NCBI RefSeq assembly: GCF_014982715.1
Contig: NZ_JADCJY010000001.1
Span: 1,612,001 to 1,676,000 of the forward strand
From: Gallalistipes aquisgranensis
Lineage (GTDB): Bacteria > Bacteroidota > Bacteroidia > Bacteroidales > Rikenellaceae
Length of the DNA: 64,000 bases
Direction of reading: 5' to 3'
A model generated the notes under the pieces. That model ran no database searches and was not told the origin of the DNA. It was given only the letters and a program-made list of their open reading frames with translations. The translations under genes and the position numbers were made by a program. Below are positions 46,573-55,219 of this stretch, piece by piece; within the stretch, counting starts at the first letter, position 1, and every line of letters begins with the position of its first letter.

Positions 46573-48516
46573 ATGATCCGCACCCTCCTTTTCGCCGCCT
46601 GTACGGCAGCCGCCGGAGTCTCCGCCCTCAGCTTATCCGCCGCGCGGAGCTCCTCGGACCTCTTCTCCGTCTCTTCCGCCGCACCGGCACGCAAGCCTGT
46701 AAAAAAACCGCAGGAACTCCCTGCCGTCAAACTGCTCCGTTACTCGGAAAACGCCCGTCCGGAAAGGCTCCCGTGGCCCCTCGATCCGGAAGCCGTCGCC
46801 GAAGGGAAAGACACCCCGCGGGGCGAAGTGCGCAGCTACGCTTCGGCCGCCGAGGCGCTGATACAGGGCGACACCTCCCTCTATCTGCAACCGCTGGAAG
46901 GAAAATGGAAGGGCGAGGAGTTCCGCGAGGGACGACTGGCGGGCATACGTTTCACCAGCCGTTTCAAGGTGCCCTTCGCCTGGGTGGACCGCCAGCTCTT
47001 CCTGCGGCTCGGCGGGGTCGGCGGCCCCTACGAGGTGAAGGTCAACGGAAAGCGGATCGCCCGCACGCAGGACGGATACACGCCGGCCGAATTCGACCTG
47101 ACCCGTCACGCGAAAGAGGGAAACAACACGCTGGAGATCGTCGCCTATGCCGGAGGCATAGGACGCATGCTGGAGAATTTCGGCACCCCGGGAACCCTGC
47201 ACGCACCGGACCGGAGCTACATCGTCGCCCAACCCCGCGTGCGCATCCGGGACATCGTGGCCGACACCCGGCTGGAAGGAGGCAGCGGACTGCTGTCGCT
47301 GGGGGTGATCCTCAAAAGCCATCTGCTCAACTTCAAGGAATACAACGTCTATTACGAGCTGACCGCCCCCGACGGCAGGACGGTTTCGTCCGGCCACCGG
47401 GAGGCCCGCTTCGACCTGCGCCGGGAGGACACGGTACGGTTTTTCGCCAACCTGCCGGACATCCTGCCCTGGAGCCACGAGGCACCGAACCTCTACACGC
47501 TGCAACTGAAAACCCAGTACGAGGGACGGTTCCAGGAGTACGTGTCGTTCGAAATCGGATTCCGGGAGGTCCGGATGCAGGAAGGCAGGCTGCTGGTCAA
47601 CGGCCGGGAATTCCCGCTGCGGGCCGTGGAATACCGGGCCCCGGCCGATTCGGCCGTCCTCTGCCGGGAGTTGGCGGAACTGAAACGCAAAGGAGCGAAC
47701 ACGATCAAGGTGCTGCACCATCCCCAGCCCGCGGCCCTCTACCGCGCCTGCGACCGGTTGGGTCTCTATGTATGCGACCAGGCCGGCATAGACACCCACC
47801 TGGCCGGAAATTCCCGCAAGAAGGGAGGAAATCCCTCGAACGATCCCCGCTGGCGGGACGCCTATGTGGAACGGGCACTGGCCATGTACCACACCTCGAA
47901 AAACCATCCGTCGGTCATTCTCTTCTCGCTGGCGGACGATTCGGCCAACGGATACAACCTGTATGAGAGTTACCTCGCCCTGAAGCGGGCCGAAAGCGAA
48001 CGCCCCGTCATCTACAACGGGGCCGGCAACGAATGGAACAGCGACGCCGTGACCGAACCCAGAAAAGGCGACGGACGGTTCGTCTTCGCACCGGCCTCAC
48101 CGGAGAATCTGATCGTCGGGGAACCCGTCTCGATCACCGCGAAAGACGCTTCCCGAGGCATATTTACCGTCACGAACCGCTACGATCTGACGTCGCTCGG
48201 AGCGGGCGACATCCGCTATGCGGTCCGTGTGGGACGGAAAACGGTCGCGGCAGGGGAGCTCCCTGTGCGGCTGGCCCCGGGCGAAAGCGGAGAGTACACG
48301 GTTCCGCTGCCCGAGCGGCTGAAATCCGGCGCACGGATGGAGATCACGCTGCGCGTGGAACGGGACGTTCCGGCCGCTTACCGCTATGTTCCCTCGGCAC
48401 AGGAACCGGAGATGCGGTCCGGCTCCCTGTTCCGCAAACCGGACGACAAAGAGCTCCCGGCCGGCACGCAGCGGGAACTGGTGACGGAAAAGACTTTTTC
48501 CGCCACCAGCCGGTAA
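46573..48516 (+). CDS. Secreted GH2-like protein with degenerate catalytic barrel
   Basis: The protein has 647 residues with a signal peptide (MIRTLLFAACTAAAGVSALS). Domain order follows LacZ-type beta-galactosidases: a jelly-roll sugar-binding domain (RLGGVGGPYEVKVNGKRIARTQDGYTPAEFDLT), an Ig-like domain, part of a TIM barrel, and a domain-4-like Ig part (FTVTNRYDLTSLGAGDIRYAV). The acid/base motif SLGNES of active enzymes is SLADDS here, with D456 in place of the catalytic Glu. The segment that should carry the nucleophile (CEYAHAMGN-like) is absent. It may bind a glycan without cutting it. It is a single gene between maeB and the HTCS gene. Confidence 0.75.
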   Translation: MIRTLLFAACTAAAGVSALSLSAARSSSDLFSVSSAAPARKPVKKPQELPAVKLLRYSENARPERLPWPLDPEAVAEGKDTPRGEVRSYASAAEALIQGDTSLYLQPLEGKWKGEEFREGRLAGIRFTSRFKVPFAWVDRQLFLRLGGVGGPYEVKVNGKRIARTQDGYTPAEFDLTRHAKEGNNTLEIVAYAGGIGRMLENFGTPGTLHAPDRSYIVAQPRVRIRDIVADTRLEGGSGLLSLGVILKSHLLNFKEYNVYYELTAPDGRTVSSGHREARFDLRREDTVRFFANLPDILPWSHEAPNLYTLQLKTQYEGRFQEYVSFEIGFREVRMQEGRLLVNGREFPLRAVEYRAPADSAVLCRELAELKRKGANTIKVLHHPQPAALYRACDRLGLYVCDQAGIDTHLAGNSRKKGGNPSNDPRWRDAYVERALAMYHTSKNHPSVILFSLADDSANGYNLYESYLALKRAESERPVIYNGAGNEWNSDAVTEPRKGDGRFVFAPASPENLIVGEPVSITAKDASRGIFTVTNRYDLTSLGAGDIRYAVRVGRKTVAAGELPVRLAPGESGEYTVPLPERLKSGARMEITLRVERDVPAAYRYVPSAQEPEMRSGSLFRKPDDKELPAGTQRELVTEKTFSATSR

Positions 48517-48544
48517 ACCCACCTTCCCGGAGGACACTCCATGA

Positions 48545-48569
48545 AAAAACCTCCCGACGGGAGGTTTTT
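48545..48569. terminator. Bidirectional terminator between the GH2-like and HTCS genes
   Basis: An 11-bp stem (48545-48555 with 48559-48569) has a 3-nt loop, with A-run and T-run sides. It works in both directions between two convergent genes. Confidence 0.85.
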
Positions 48570-48606
48570 CCGTATGCCTCTTACCGTACCGCCCGGAGCA
48601 ATCCGA

Positions 48607-51600
48607 TCAGGTGGCATCCGCGTCTTCCTTTTCCCGCGGAGGAGCGGCCGGAGCCTCGGCATACTTTTTCATGTACTCCTTCGGGGTGAGCCCATAGGCC
48701 TCCTGGAAATAGCGGACGAAACGGTAATGGTTGTTGATCCCCACCTCGAACATCACTTCGGCCACGCGCATCTGCCCGGAAGCGAGCAACTGGGCCGCAC
48801 GCCGCAGCCGGATGTCCCGCACCATTTCGGAAACGGTCCTGCCGCCGGCGATCTTCTTCAACCGGCGGTAGAGCTGCATACGGCTCATGCCGAGCTCCTC
48901 GGAGAGCTGGTCGATGTCGAAGAGCGGATTTTGCAGGTTCCGTTCCACGATCCGGGAAATCCGGCGCAACAGCTGCTCGTCCGACGAAGGCACCTCGACC
49001 GGAGTCGGTTCCGTGATCTTCTCCGTACGGAGTTTCCGGGCATAGCTCTCCCGGGTCGATAGCAGGTTCCGGATACGGAATACGAGGTTCTCCGAATCGA
49101 ACGGCTTGACGATATACTCCTGCGCCCCGGCCGTGAGCGCCTCCCGCACCGACGCCTTGTCCTCCTTGACGCTGTGCACGATGACCGGGATGAAATTGGT
49201 CCGGGGATTTTCCTTCAGGCGGCGGATGAACTCGATACCGTCCATGCCGGGCATCATGATGTCGGTGATGACCGCCGCCGGAATCAGTTTCTGGGCCATA
49301 GCGAGCCCCTGCTCGCCGTCGGAGGCAATCTCCACCCGGAAATGACCCCGGAGACACTCGCGGATATAATCGCACATGTCCCGGTTATCCTCGACCACGA
49401 GTATCAGATATTTCCGTGGTTCCTTCCCCTCCTCCGGCGGCCGGGAGACCGGCTCCGCCGCGGCCGGACCTTCGTCCCCGGCCGTCACGCACTGCTCGGG
49501 CCGGAACGCCTCCCGGTCGACGGGGAATTCGACCGTGAACGTAGACCCCTCCCCGCTGCGGCTCCGCACCGCGATGGAACCCCCGTGGAGCTCCATGAGC
49601 GCCTTGCACAGGGCCAGCCCCACCCCGCTGCTGTAACCGCTCAGCGGAGTACCCCGATAAAAGAGGTCGAAGATTTTGTCCTGTTCCCGTTCGGGAATGC
49701 CCACCCCGGAATCCTGTACCGAGACATGGGCCCGCCTGCGGCCGTTCAGGGTCTCCACCCACAGCCTCACCTCGATACGGCCCTGCTCGGGCGTGAACTT
49801 ATAGGCGTTGGATAGGATGTTCTGCACCACCTTTTCGATCTTTCCCCGGTCGAACCACGCCTGTTCGATCCGGTCGGGACAGTCGAACCGGAGCACGATG
49901 CCGGTCTGCTCGCTCAGATAGCCGAACGAGTGCACCACCTCCCGGACGGTGCCGATCAGATCGCCCTGCGACACCGCCAGCGGCAGGCTCTGCACGGAGA
50001 GGCGCCGGATGTCGAGTATCTGGTTGATGAGCAACAGCAGTTTGTTGGTGTTCTTGTGAATGATCTGCAACCGGAAACGGGAATAACCGTCCACTCCCTT
50101 ATGGTTCATCAGGTCCTTGAGCGGAGCGAGGATCAGCGACAGCGGCGTCCGCAGTTCGTGAGTGACATTGGTGAAAAAGTTCAGCTTCAGTTCGTTCATC
50201 TCCAACGTCTTCTCCTGCTCGACCTTCTGCATGAAAAGTTCGCGTTTCCATCGCTGTTTCGCCCGCACGTAGTTGACGACGGCCATGACCGCACCGCCCA
50301 GCAGCAGGGCGTAGATCGAGAACGCCCACCAGGTGGCCCACGGAGCCGGCAATATCTGCACGTTCATCTGGCGTACGTCGTCGCTCCATGCCCCGTCGTT
50401 GTTGGAGGACTGGAGCCGGAAAGTATAGGTACCCGCCGGGAGATTGGCGTACGAGGCGTAACGGTGCCCCGAGGAGACGGTGATCCACTCCCGGTCGTAC
50501 CCCTCCAGCCGGTACCGGAACATGTTCTTTTTCGGCGTGACGTAGTGGTCGGACGTGAACTCCAGGGTGAAGTTGTTGAAACGGTGCCCCAGCGAAAAGC
50601 CCTCCACCGAATTGATGCTCCGGGGCAGGATCGTCCGTCCGCCGTACTCCTCCCCCACCCGCACGGAACGGTTGAAAACCTTCAGGTCGGTGAACACGGG
50701 CCGGCCGGAGTAGAGATTCTCCCGGAAACGGGCCGGATTGAAATAGTTCACCCCGTTGATCCCCCCGACGAAGACCCAGCCGTTATCCGACACGGCCGCC
50801 CCTTCCGTCCAGGTATTGCTCTGCAGACCGTCGTCCCAGATGTAGCGCCTCACGTGGCCGGAAGCCGGCTGGTAACGGTACAGCCCCTGGCTGCTGTTGA
50901 ACCACAGGTCGCCCTCCCGGTCCTCGGTGATGGCCAGTATCTTCGCATCCCGGAGCCAGGGCAGGGTGACACGCTCCAGCGAGACGATCCGGCCGTCGGG
51001 AGCGGTCTCCATCCGGTTGAGCCCGGCATCGGTGCCGATCCAGATCACGCCACGGCTGTCCTTCAGCAGGCTCCACACCTGGTCGTGGCTCAGGCCGAAA
51101 GGCGTGTCCCCGTGGCGGATCGCCTCCACCTCGAGACTCTCCCCACGCCGGCCGTACCGTATCCGGGAAAGCCCCCTGTCCGAAGAACCCACCCACACCG
51201 TACGGGCGGCCGTATCCGACAGCAGGCAGTAGGGCGAATCGGAGGCGAGCCCGTAGTCCTGCGTGTAGACGACGCTCTGTCCGCTATCGCTGAAATAACG
51301 GATCAGTCCGTTCACCGTGGCCACCCAGATGTCACCGTAACGGTCCTCGCACAGGTCGATATAATACCGGTAATGCTGCCAGTCTTCGGGCGACACCCCG
51401 GCCAGCCTCAGCTTCCGGGAGGATACACCGCCCGAAGCCGTGCGCCGCACCCGGTAAACACCCTCGCGCGCGGCAAACAGCAGCGACCCGTCGCGGGTCT
51501 CGATGATGCGGGCCACAGGCGAGGAGGTCACCTCCGACGAAACGTTCCGAAGCGTGCGCGTCCCGAAATCGTAACGGTACAACCCCTCCTTATAAGTACT

Positions 51601-52731
51601 GATCCAGAGGTCGTCCCGGCTGTCGATAAAAAGCGCATTGATATGACGTCCCCGGTAGCCCAGTTCGGAGAGCTGACGGTCGACCAGAGGTTTGAACGTG
51701 AACAGGTTCGGCTGGGAGAGATCGGCATAGTTCACCCCCCGCCGGGTCCCGACCCACAGCACGTTCGACCGGTCGATGTAAAGCGTACAGACATCGTTAT
51801 CCGTCAGCCGGCCGAAAAAATCGGACGTATCGTAGTGTACCGTCTCCAGCACCCGGAACTCCGGGTCGAACGACAGGCGGAACAGCCCCTTTCCCTTGAC
51901 GCCGAGCCAGAGGTTCCCCTCCCGGTCCCGCAGCGCACAATCGACGGAGCCGCCGTCCAGACCGGGAAAGACGATTTCGGAGAAACGCTCCCCGTCCGCG
52001 CAGACAGCCAGTCCGTCGGCGAACCCGACCCACATCGTCCCGGCCGAATCGCAGTAGAGGCTGGCCACCGCCCGCCCCCGGAAACGCTCGACCATCGTCA
52101 CCGTCCGCCTGCACCCCTCCGTCCGGCAGATGAACAGTCCTCGCGACGAGCCGATCCACATGCCGCCCTGCGGATCGCATGCGATCGAGGAGATCATGGC
52201 TCCGCCCAGTCCGCCCACCTCCCGGAAACGCATCTCGCCCTCCTCATAACGGCCGCACACCACTTCCGCATCGGTACCGATCCAGAGATCGCCCGCCTTG
52301 TCCCGGCAGAGCGACCGCACCCAGCGCGAGCGGAGCGCCCCGAGCGAAGGAGTGTGGTCGATATAACGGTTCCGGCCGGGATCGTAACGCATCAATCCCC
52401 CGTCCAGCCCCATCCACACCGTACCGTCGTCACAGGGCAGCATACAGACGATACGGTTGTTGACCGGCCCCTGCGGAACATCCAGCGAATGGCGGTCGGA
52501 GACGATCCGGTAGCCGTCGAAACGGTTGATCCCGTCGTAGGTGGCGATCAGGATCAGTCCGTCCTTGTCCTGCACGATGGAGGTCACGGAGTTCTGCGAC
52601 AGGCCGTCGTTGACACTCAGGTAACGGAACTTGAGCCGAGTATCCACCTCAGGAAAAATATCGCCGCCCCGGGACGGGACCGCGCACAGCGAAAGGAGAA
52701 GGACAAACAGACAGGTCGGTAGTTTTTTCAT
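48607..52731 (-). CDS. Hybrid two-component system regulator (HTCS)
   Basis: The protein has 1374 residues, all in one chain. It has a signal peptide (MKKLPTCLFVLLLSLCAV) and about 14 Reg_prop repeats forming two periplasmic propellers (about 30-690). A Y_Y_Y domain follows (about 700-780), then a membrane helix near 797-820. The histidine kinase has H858 in THELRTPLS. The receiver has D1157 in ITDIMMPGMDG, and an AraC-type DNA-binding domain lies at about 1275-1365 (MSRMQLYRRLKKIAGG). HTCS proteins sense oligosaccharides and switch on the adjacent utilisation locus. The divergent pectin genes from 53077 are its likely targets. The frame extends upstream to 52878 without a signal peptide. Confidence 0.95.
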   Translation of the reverse strand: MKKLPTCLFVLLLSLCAVPSRGGDIFPEVDTRLKFRYLSVNDGLSQNSVTSIVQDKDGLILIATYDGINRFDGYRIVSDRHSLDVPQGPVNNRIVCMLPCDDGTVWMGLDGGLMRYDPGRNRYIDHTPSLGALRSRWVRSLCRDKAGDLWIGTDAEVVCGRYEEGEMRFREVGGLGGAMISSIACDPQGGMWIGSSRGLFICRTEGCRRTVTMVERFRGRAVASLYCDSAGTMWVGFADGLAVCADGERFSEIVFPGLDGGSVDCALRDREGNLWLGVKGKGLFRLSFDPEFRVLETVHYDTSDFFGRLTDNDVCTLYIDRSNVLWVGTRRGVNYADLSQPNLFTFKPLVDRQLSELGYRGRHINALFIDSRDDLWISTYKEGLYRYDFGTRTLRNVSSEVTSSPVARIIETRDGSLLFAAREGVYRVRRTASGGVSSRKLRLAGVSPEDWQHYRYYIDLCEDRYGDIWVATVNGLIRYFSDSGQSVVYTQDYGLASDSPYCLLSDTAARTVWVGSSDRGLSRIRYGRRGESLEVEAIRHGDTPFGLSHDQVWSLLKDSRGVIWIGTDAGLNRMETAPDGRIVSLERVTLPWLRDAKILAITEDREGDLWFNSSQGLYRYQPASGHVRRYIWDDGLQSNTWTEGAAVSDNGWVFVGGINGVNYFNPARFRENLYSGRPVFTDLKVFNRSVRVGEEYGGRTILPRSINSVEGFSLGHRFNNFTLEFTSDHYVTPKKNMFRYRLEGYDREWITVSSGHRYASYANLPAGTYTFRLQSSNNDGAWSDDVRQMNVQILPAPWATWWAFSIYALLLGGAVMAVVNYVRAKQRWKRELFMQKVEQEKTLEMNELKLNFFTNVTHELRTPLSLILAPLKDLMNHKGVDGYSRFRLQIIHKNTNKLLLLINQILDIRRLSVQSLPLAVSQGDLIGTVREVVHSFGYLSEQTGIVLRFDCPDRIEQAWFDRGKIEKVVQNILSNAYKFTPEQGRIEVRLWVETLNGRRRAHVSVQDSGVGIPEREQDKIFDLFYRGTPLSGYSSGVGLALCKALMELHGGSIAVRSRSGEGSTFTVEFPVDREAFRPEQCVTAGDEGPAAAEPVSRPPEEGKEPRKYLILVVEDNRDMCDYIRECLRGHFRVEIASDGEQGLAMAQKLIPAAVITDIMMPGMDGIEFIRRLKENPRTNFIPVIVHSVKEDKASVREALTAGAQEYIVKPFDSENLVFRIRNLLSTRESYARKLRTEKITEPTPVEVPSSDEQLLRRISRIVERNLQNPLFDIDQLSEELGMSRMQLYRRLKKIAGGRTVSEMVRDIRLRRAAQLLASGQMRVAEVMFEVGINNHYRFVRYFQEAYGLTPKEYMKKYAEAPAAPPREKEDADAT

Positions 52732-52775
52732 GGCGGGCAGCGGGAACCGGGAAATAACCGGCTCCGCACGATAAA

Positions 52776-52783
52776 CAAATATA
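52776..52783 (-). promoter_or_regulatory. -7 box for the HTCS gene (TATATTTG)
   Basis: TATATTTG on the minus strand (52783 to 52776) lies 45 nt before the HTCS ATG at 52731. No TTG is seen at the expected spacing. Confidence 0.5.
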
Positions 52784-53076
52784 CGCAAAATTTCAGAATC
52801 CGCCACCCTCCGCCGCAATGCTTTCCGTCCGGCCGGACCGCGGCGCCTGTGGGATTTCCGGCCCGGAACAGACCCCAAACGGCCTCCGCCCGTCTCACAC
52901 GGAGGCGGAGGAATATTCCCGCCGGAAGCTCCCGATTCCGCGTACGGACCGCCTGCGGGCCACTTTAACAGATTTCAAACCTTTTTTGATAGAAAACAAA
53001 CCTCCGTTAGCGGGACAACTCCTAATATTGTAACGTGAAAAATCATATTATTCAATAAAACCAAAAAACTCAACCT
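52784..53076. other. Regulatory intergenic region between HTCS and the pectin genes
   Basis: The whole gap 52732-53076 is about 345 nt. Its HTCS side is GC-rich and holds a perfect 12-bp palindrome GTCCGGCCGGAC (52827-52838) and an inverted repeat CCTCCGCC/GGCGGAGG (52883-52890 with 52904-52911). The last 100 nt before 53077 are AT-rich, with a possible -7 box TAATATTG (53023-53030, one mismatch). No gene is seen. HTCS binding sites are expected here, but none can be named from sequence alone. Confidence 0.5.
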
Positions 53077-55116
53077 ATGAAGACAATTGCTACAAAATTG
53101 TTGTTGGTCGGAACCCTGTTCTCCCTGGCCGCCCTGCTGCCCGGCTGCAAGGACGATGAGACGGATGCTCCGTACAAGCTGTTCGTCCCGTCGAAAGCGA
53201 CGGCCACGGCCGAATACAATACGATCACCGTACACTGGACCCAGACCAAAGACGCCGTAGGCTATGAGGTGGCGATGGCGACCGATAACACCTTTTCGGA
53301 GATTCTCGAAACCCGCAACCAGGAGTACATCCCCGACACGGACGACAGCCACAAGACGGAATACGACGTCGTATTCGAAGACCTGGAGCCCTTCACGACC
53401 TACTATTTCCGTCTGAAAACGCTCTCCGCCGATCCCTCCCGCAACTCCAACTACTCCTACCGCGAGGCCACGACCGGCGAAGAGGCCCCGTTCTTCGATC
53501 CCATCGAGGAGGGCGACCTGGGCTACAACTTCGTAAAACTGAGCTGGAGCGAAGCCGTCAACGCGGATAAAATCATCTTCACCGACAAAGCGTCCGCAGT
53601 CGAGGAACTGACCCTGAACCTTTCTCCGGAAGCTCTCGAACGGCAAAGCATCTCACTCCGCGGCCGTTTCGTGCCCGGGGTAACCTACCGTGCCAAAATG
53701 TACCTGGGAGAAGAATACATCGGTTATATCGACATTCCGTTCCCTTCGGCAGAGAACTACATCACCGAAACGAGCGTCGGCTTCGATTTCGCCACGCTGA
53801 CGTGGAACGAAAAACTCTTCGTGAACAAGGTCGTGCTGACCTCCGCAGGCGGAACGGACGGCCCGTTCACCAAGGAGCTGACCACAGAGGAGATCAACGC
53901 CCACCAGGCAACGATCACCGGGCTCACCAGCGGCGCCACCTACAAGGCCACGCTCTACTGGGATGCCCAGGAACTCACCCAGTCGGCCGACATTACCACC
54001 AATGTTCTCGACGGTGAGATCGTCAGCGACCCCGCGACACTGAAGGAAAAGATTGAAAACGCTGCGGACGGAGCCAAACTCTACCTGCCGGCCGACCTCG
54101 TATTCGACTATTCGGAAGAGGATCTTCCCCTTACTAAAAATATCACACTGGTAGGACTTCCCAGCAGCACCACGGGCAAATCGACGCCGCTGATCTACGT
54201 CAAAGCATTCACGATCGGCGGAGCCGCTGCAACGGGCGACCTGCAACTGAATTCGATCCGTTTCGAGAATCTGGAAATTTCCGGTCTGATGCCGGAGCAG
54301 GACATCGCTACGACCGCACCCAACAACCGGTGCTTCTATGTAGATATCGCCGGCCGCAGCGTAACTCTCAATTCGTTCGAACTCGTCGGCTGTACGATCC
54401 ACGGATACTCTCGCTACATGTTCGGCCTCGAACCGACCGATGCAGACGCCTTCTTCCGGGTCTACAATATCACGATAGACGATTGTATCATCTACGATCT
54501 CGGACGCAACCCCGGCGGTTTCCAGTCCATCTTCCATTTCAATGCGAACAAAGGAAATGCCAACTATGCGCTGGACGGCACGCTGACGATGAAAAACAGT
54601 ACGATCTACAACATCTGGTACGGCATCATCGAACTCCAGAAGAACAGTTGTATCAAGCCTGAACCGTCCAATCTCAAAGTAGTTATCGAAAACTGCACGA
54701 TGGATAAGTTCGGCGTACCGATGGAAGGCGTATATCTTCCTGTAAAAACGAACGGATCTACCCGTAACGGACTTGGGTTCAACAACTATACCAATGTCCC
54801 CGTCACTATTCAGAACACGCTGTTCGGCCAGTTCATCTACATTGAAAGCGGTACGCTGGAAACAGGTTCGAAAGGTCCGAAAGATTTCCACCGGAACTGT
54901 ATCAACGCGATGCCGGATTTCGTAAATTCGAATTATGTCGGAGAAGGAACAAGACCCGATGGTTACTCGAATACCCGTCAACTGCGCGGTGCAGATAAAT
55001 TCGCCTTACAGGGTATAAGCTACGATCTCATGTTCCCGAACCGGGCAACAGATGACTATACGCCCGCCGACGATTACAAGGCAAAAGGTCTGGGCGACCC
55101 CAGATGGTTGAAATAA
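53077..55116 (+). CDS. FN3/DUF4957/DUF5123 lipoprotein of a pectin-type locus
   Basis: The protein has 679 residues. The lipobox is LLPGC with C24, followed by KDDE, a surface-export-type signal seen in Bacteroidota. Two or three FN3-like domains follow (about 35-310, for example YNTITVHWTQTKDAVGYEVAMA and ATLTWNEKLFVNKVVLTS). Then comes a DUF4957-like part starting near TLKEKIENAADGAKLYLPADLVF, and a DUF5123-like beta-helix end (ENCTMDKFGV ... NTLFGQFIYIESG). The domain set is known from Bacteroidota pectin loci. It may bind or cut pectin on the cell surface; no catalytic residues can be assigned. It has its own terminator (55137-55163). Confidence 0.8.
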   Translation: MKTIATKLLLVGTLFSLAALLPGCKDDETDAPYKLFVPSKATATAEYNTITVHWTQTKDAVGYEVAMATDNTFSEILETRNQEYIPDTDDSHKTEYDVVFEDLEPFTTYYFRLKTLSADPSRNSNYSYREATTGEEAPFFDPIEEGDLGYNFVKLSWSEAVNADKIIFTDKASAVEELTLNLSPEALERQSISLRGRFVPGVTYRAKMYLGEEYIGYIDIPFPSAENYITETSVGFDFATLTWNEKLFVNKVVLTSAGGTDGPFTKELTTEEINAHQATITGLTSGATYKATLYWDAQELTQSADITTNVLDGEIVSDPATLKEKIENAADGAKLYLPADLVFDYSEEDLPLTKNITLVGLPSSTTGKSTPLIYVKAFTIGGAAATGDLQLNSIRFENLEISGLMPEQDIATTAPNNRCFYVDIAGRSVTLNSFELVGCTIHGYSRYMFGLEPTDADAFFRVYNITIDDCIIYDLGRNPGGFQSIFHFNANKGNANYALDGTLTMKNSTIYNIWYGIIELQKNSCIKPEPSNLKVVIENCTMDKFGVPMEGVYLPVKTNGSTRNGLGFNNYTNVPVTIQNTLFGQFIYIESGTLETGSKGPKDFHRNCINAMPDFVNSNYVGEGTRPDGYSNTRQLRGADKFALQGISYDLMFPNRATDDYTPADDYKAKGLGDPRWLK

Positions 55117-55136
55117 ACTGTAGGAAACGATAATGG

Positions 55137-55163
55137 AACAGGGTGGGAAATTCCCACCCTGTT
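55137..55163 (+). terminator. Intrinsic terminator after the DUF5123 gene
   Basis: An 11-bp stem (55137-55147 with 55153-55163) has a 5-nt loop and runs into six T residues. It lies 20 nt after the stop and 57 nt before the PL9 gene, so part of the transcripts should end here. Confidence 0.85.
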
Positions 55164-55219
55164 TTTTCCCGGAGGCATCCGCTGCCGGAAACGACCGAAA
55201 AACGACGAAACCGATACAC

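Noticed and set aside
49930-52722. Plus-strand open frame of about 930 codons opposite the HTCS gene
   Set aside because: It is a shadow of the HTCS sensor region.
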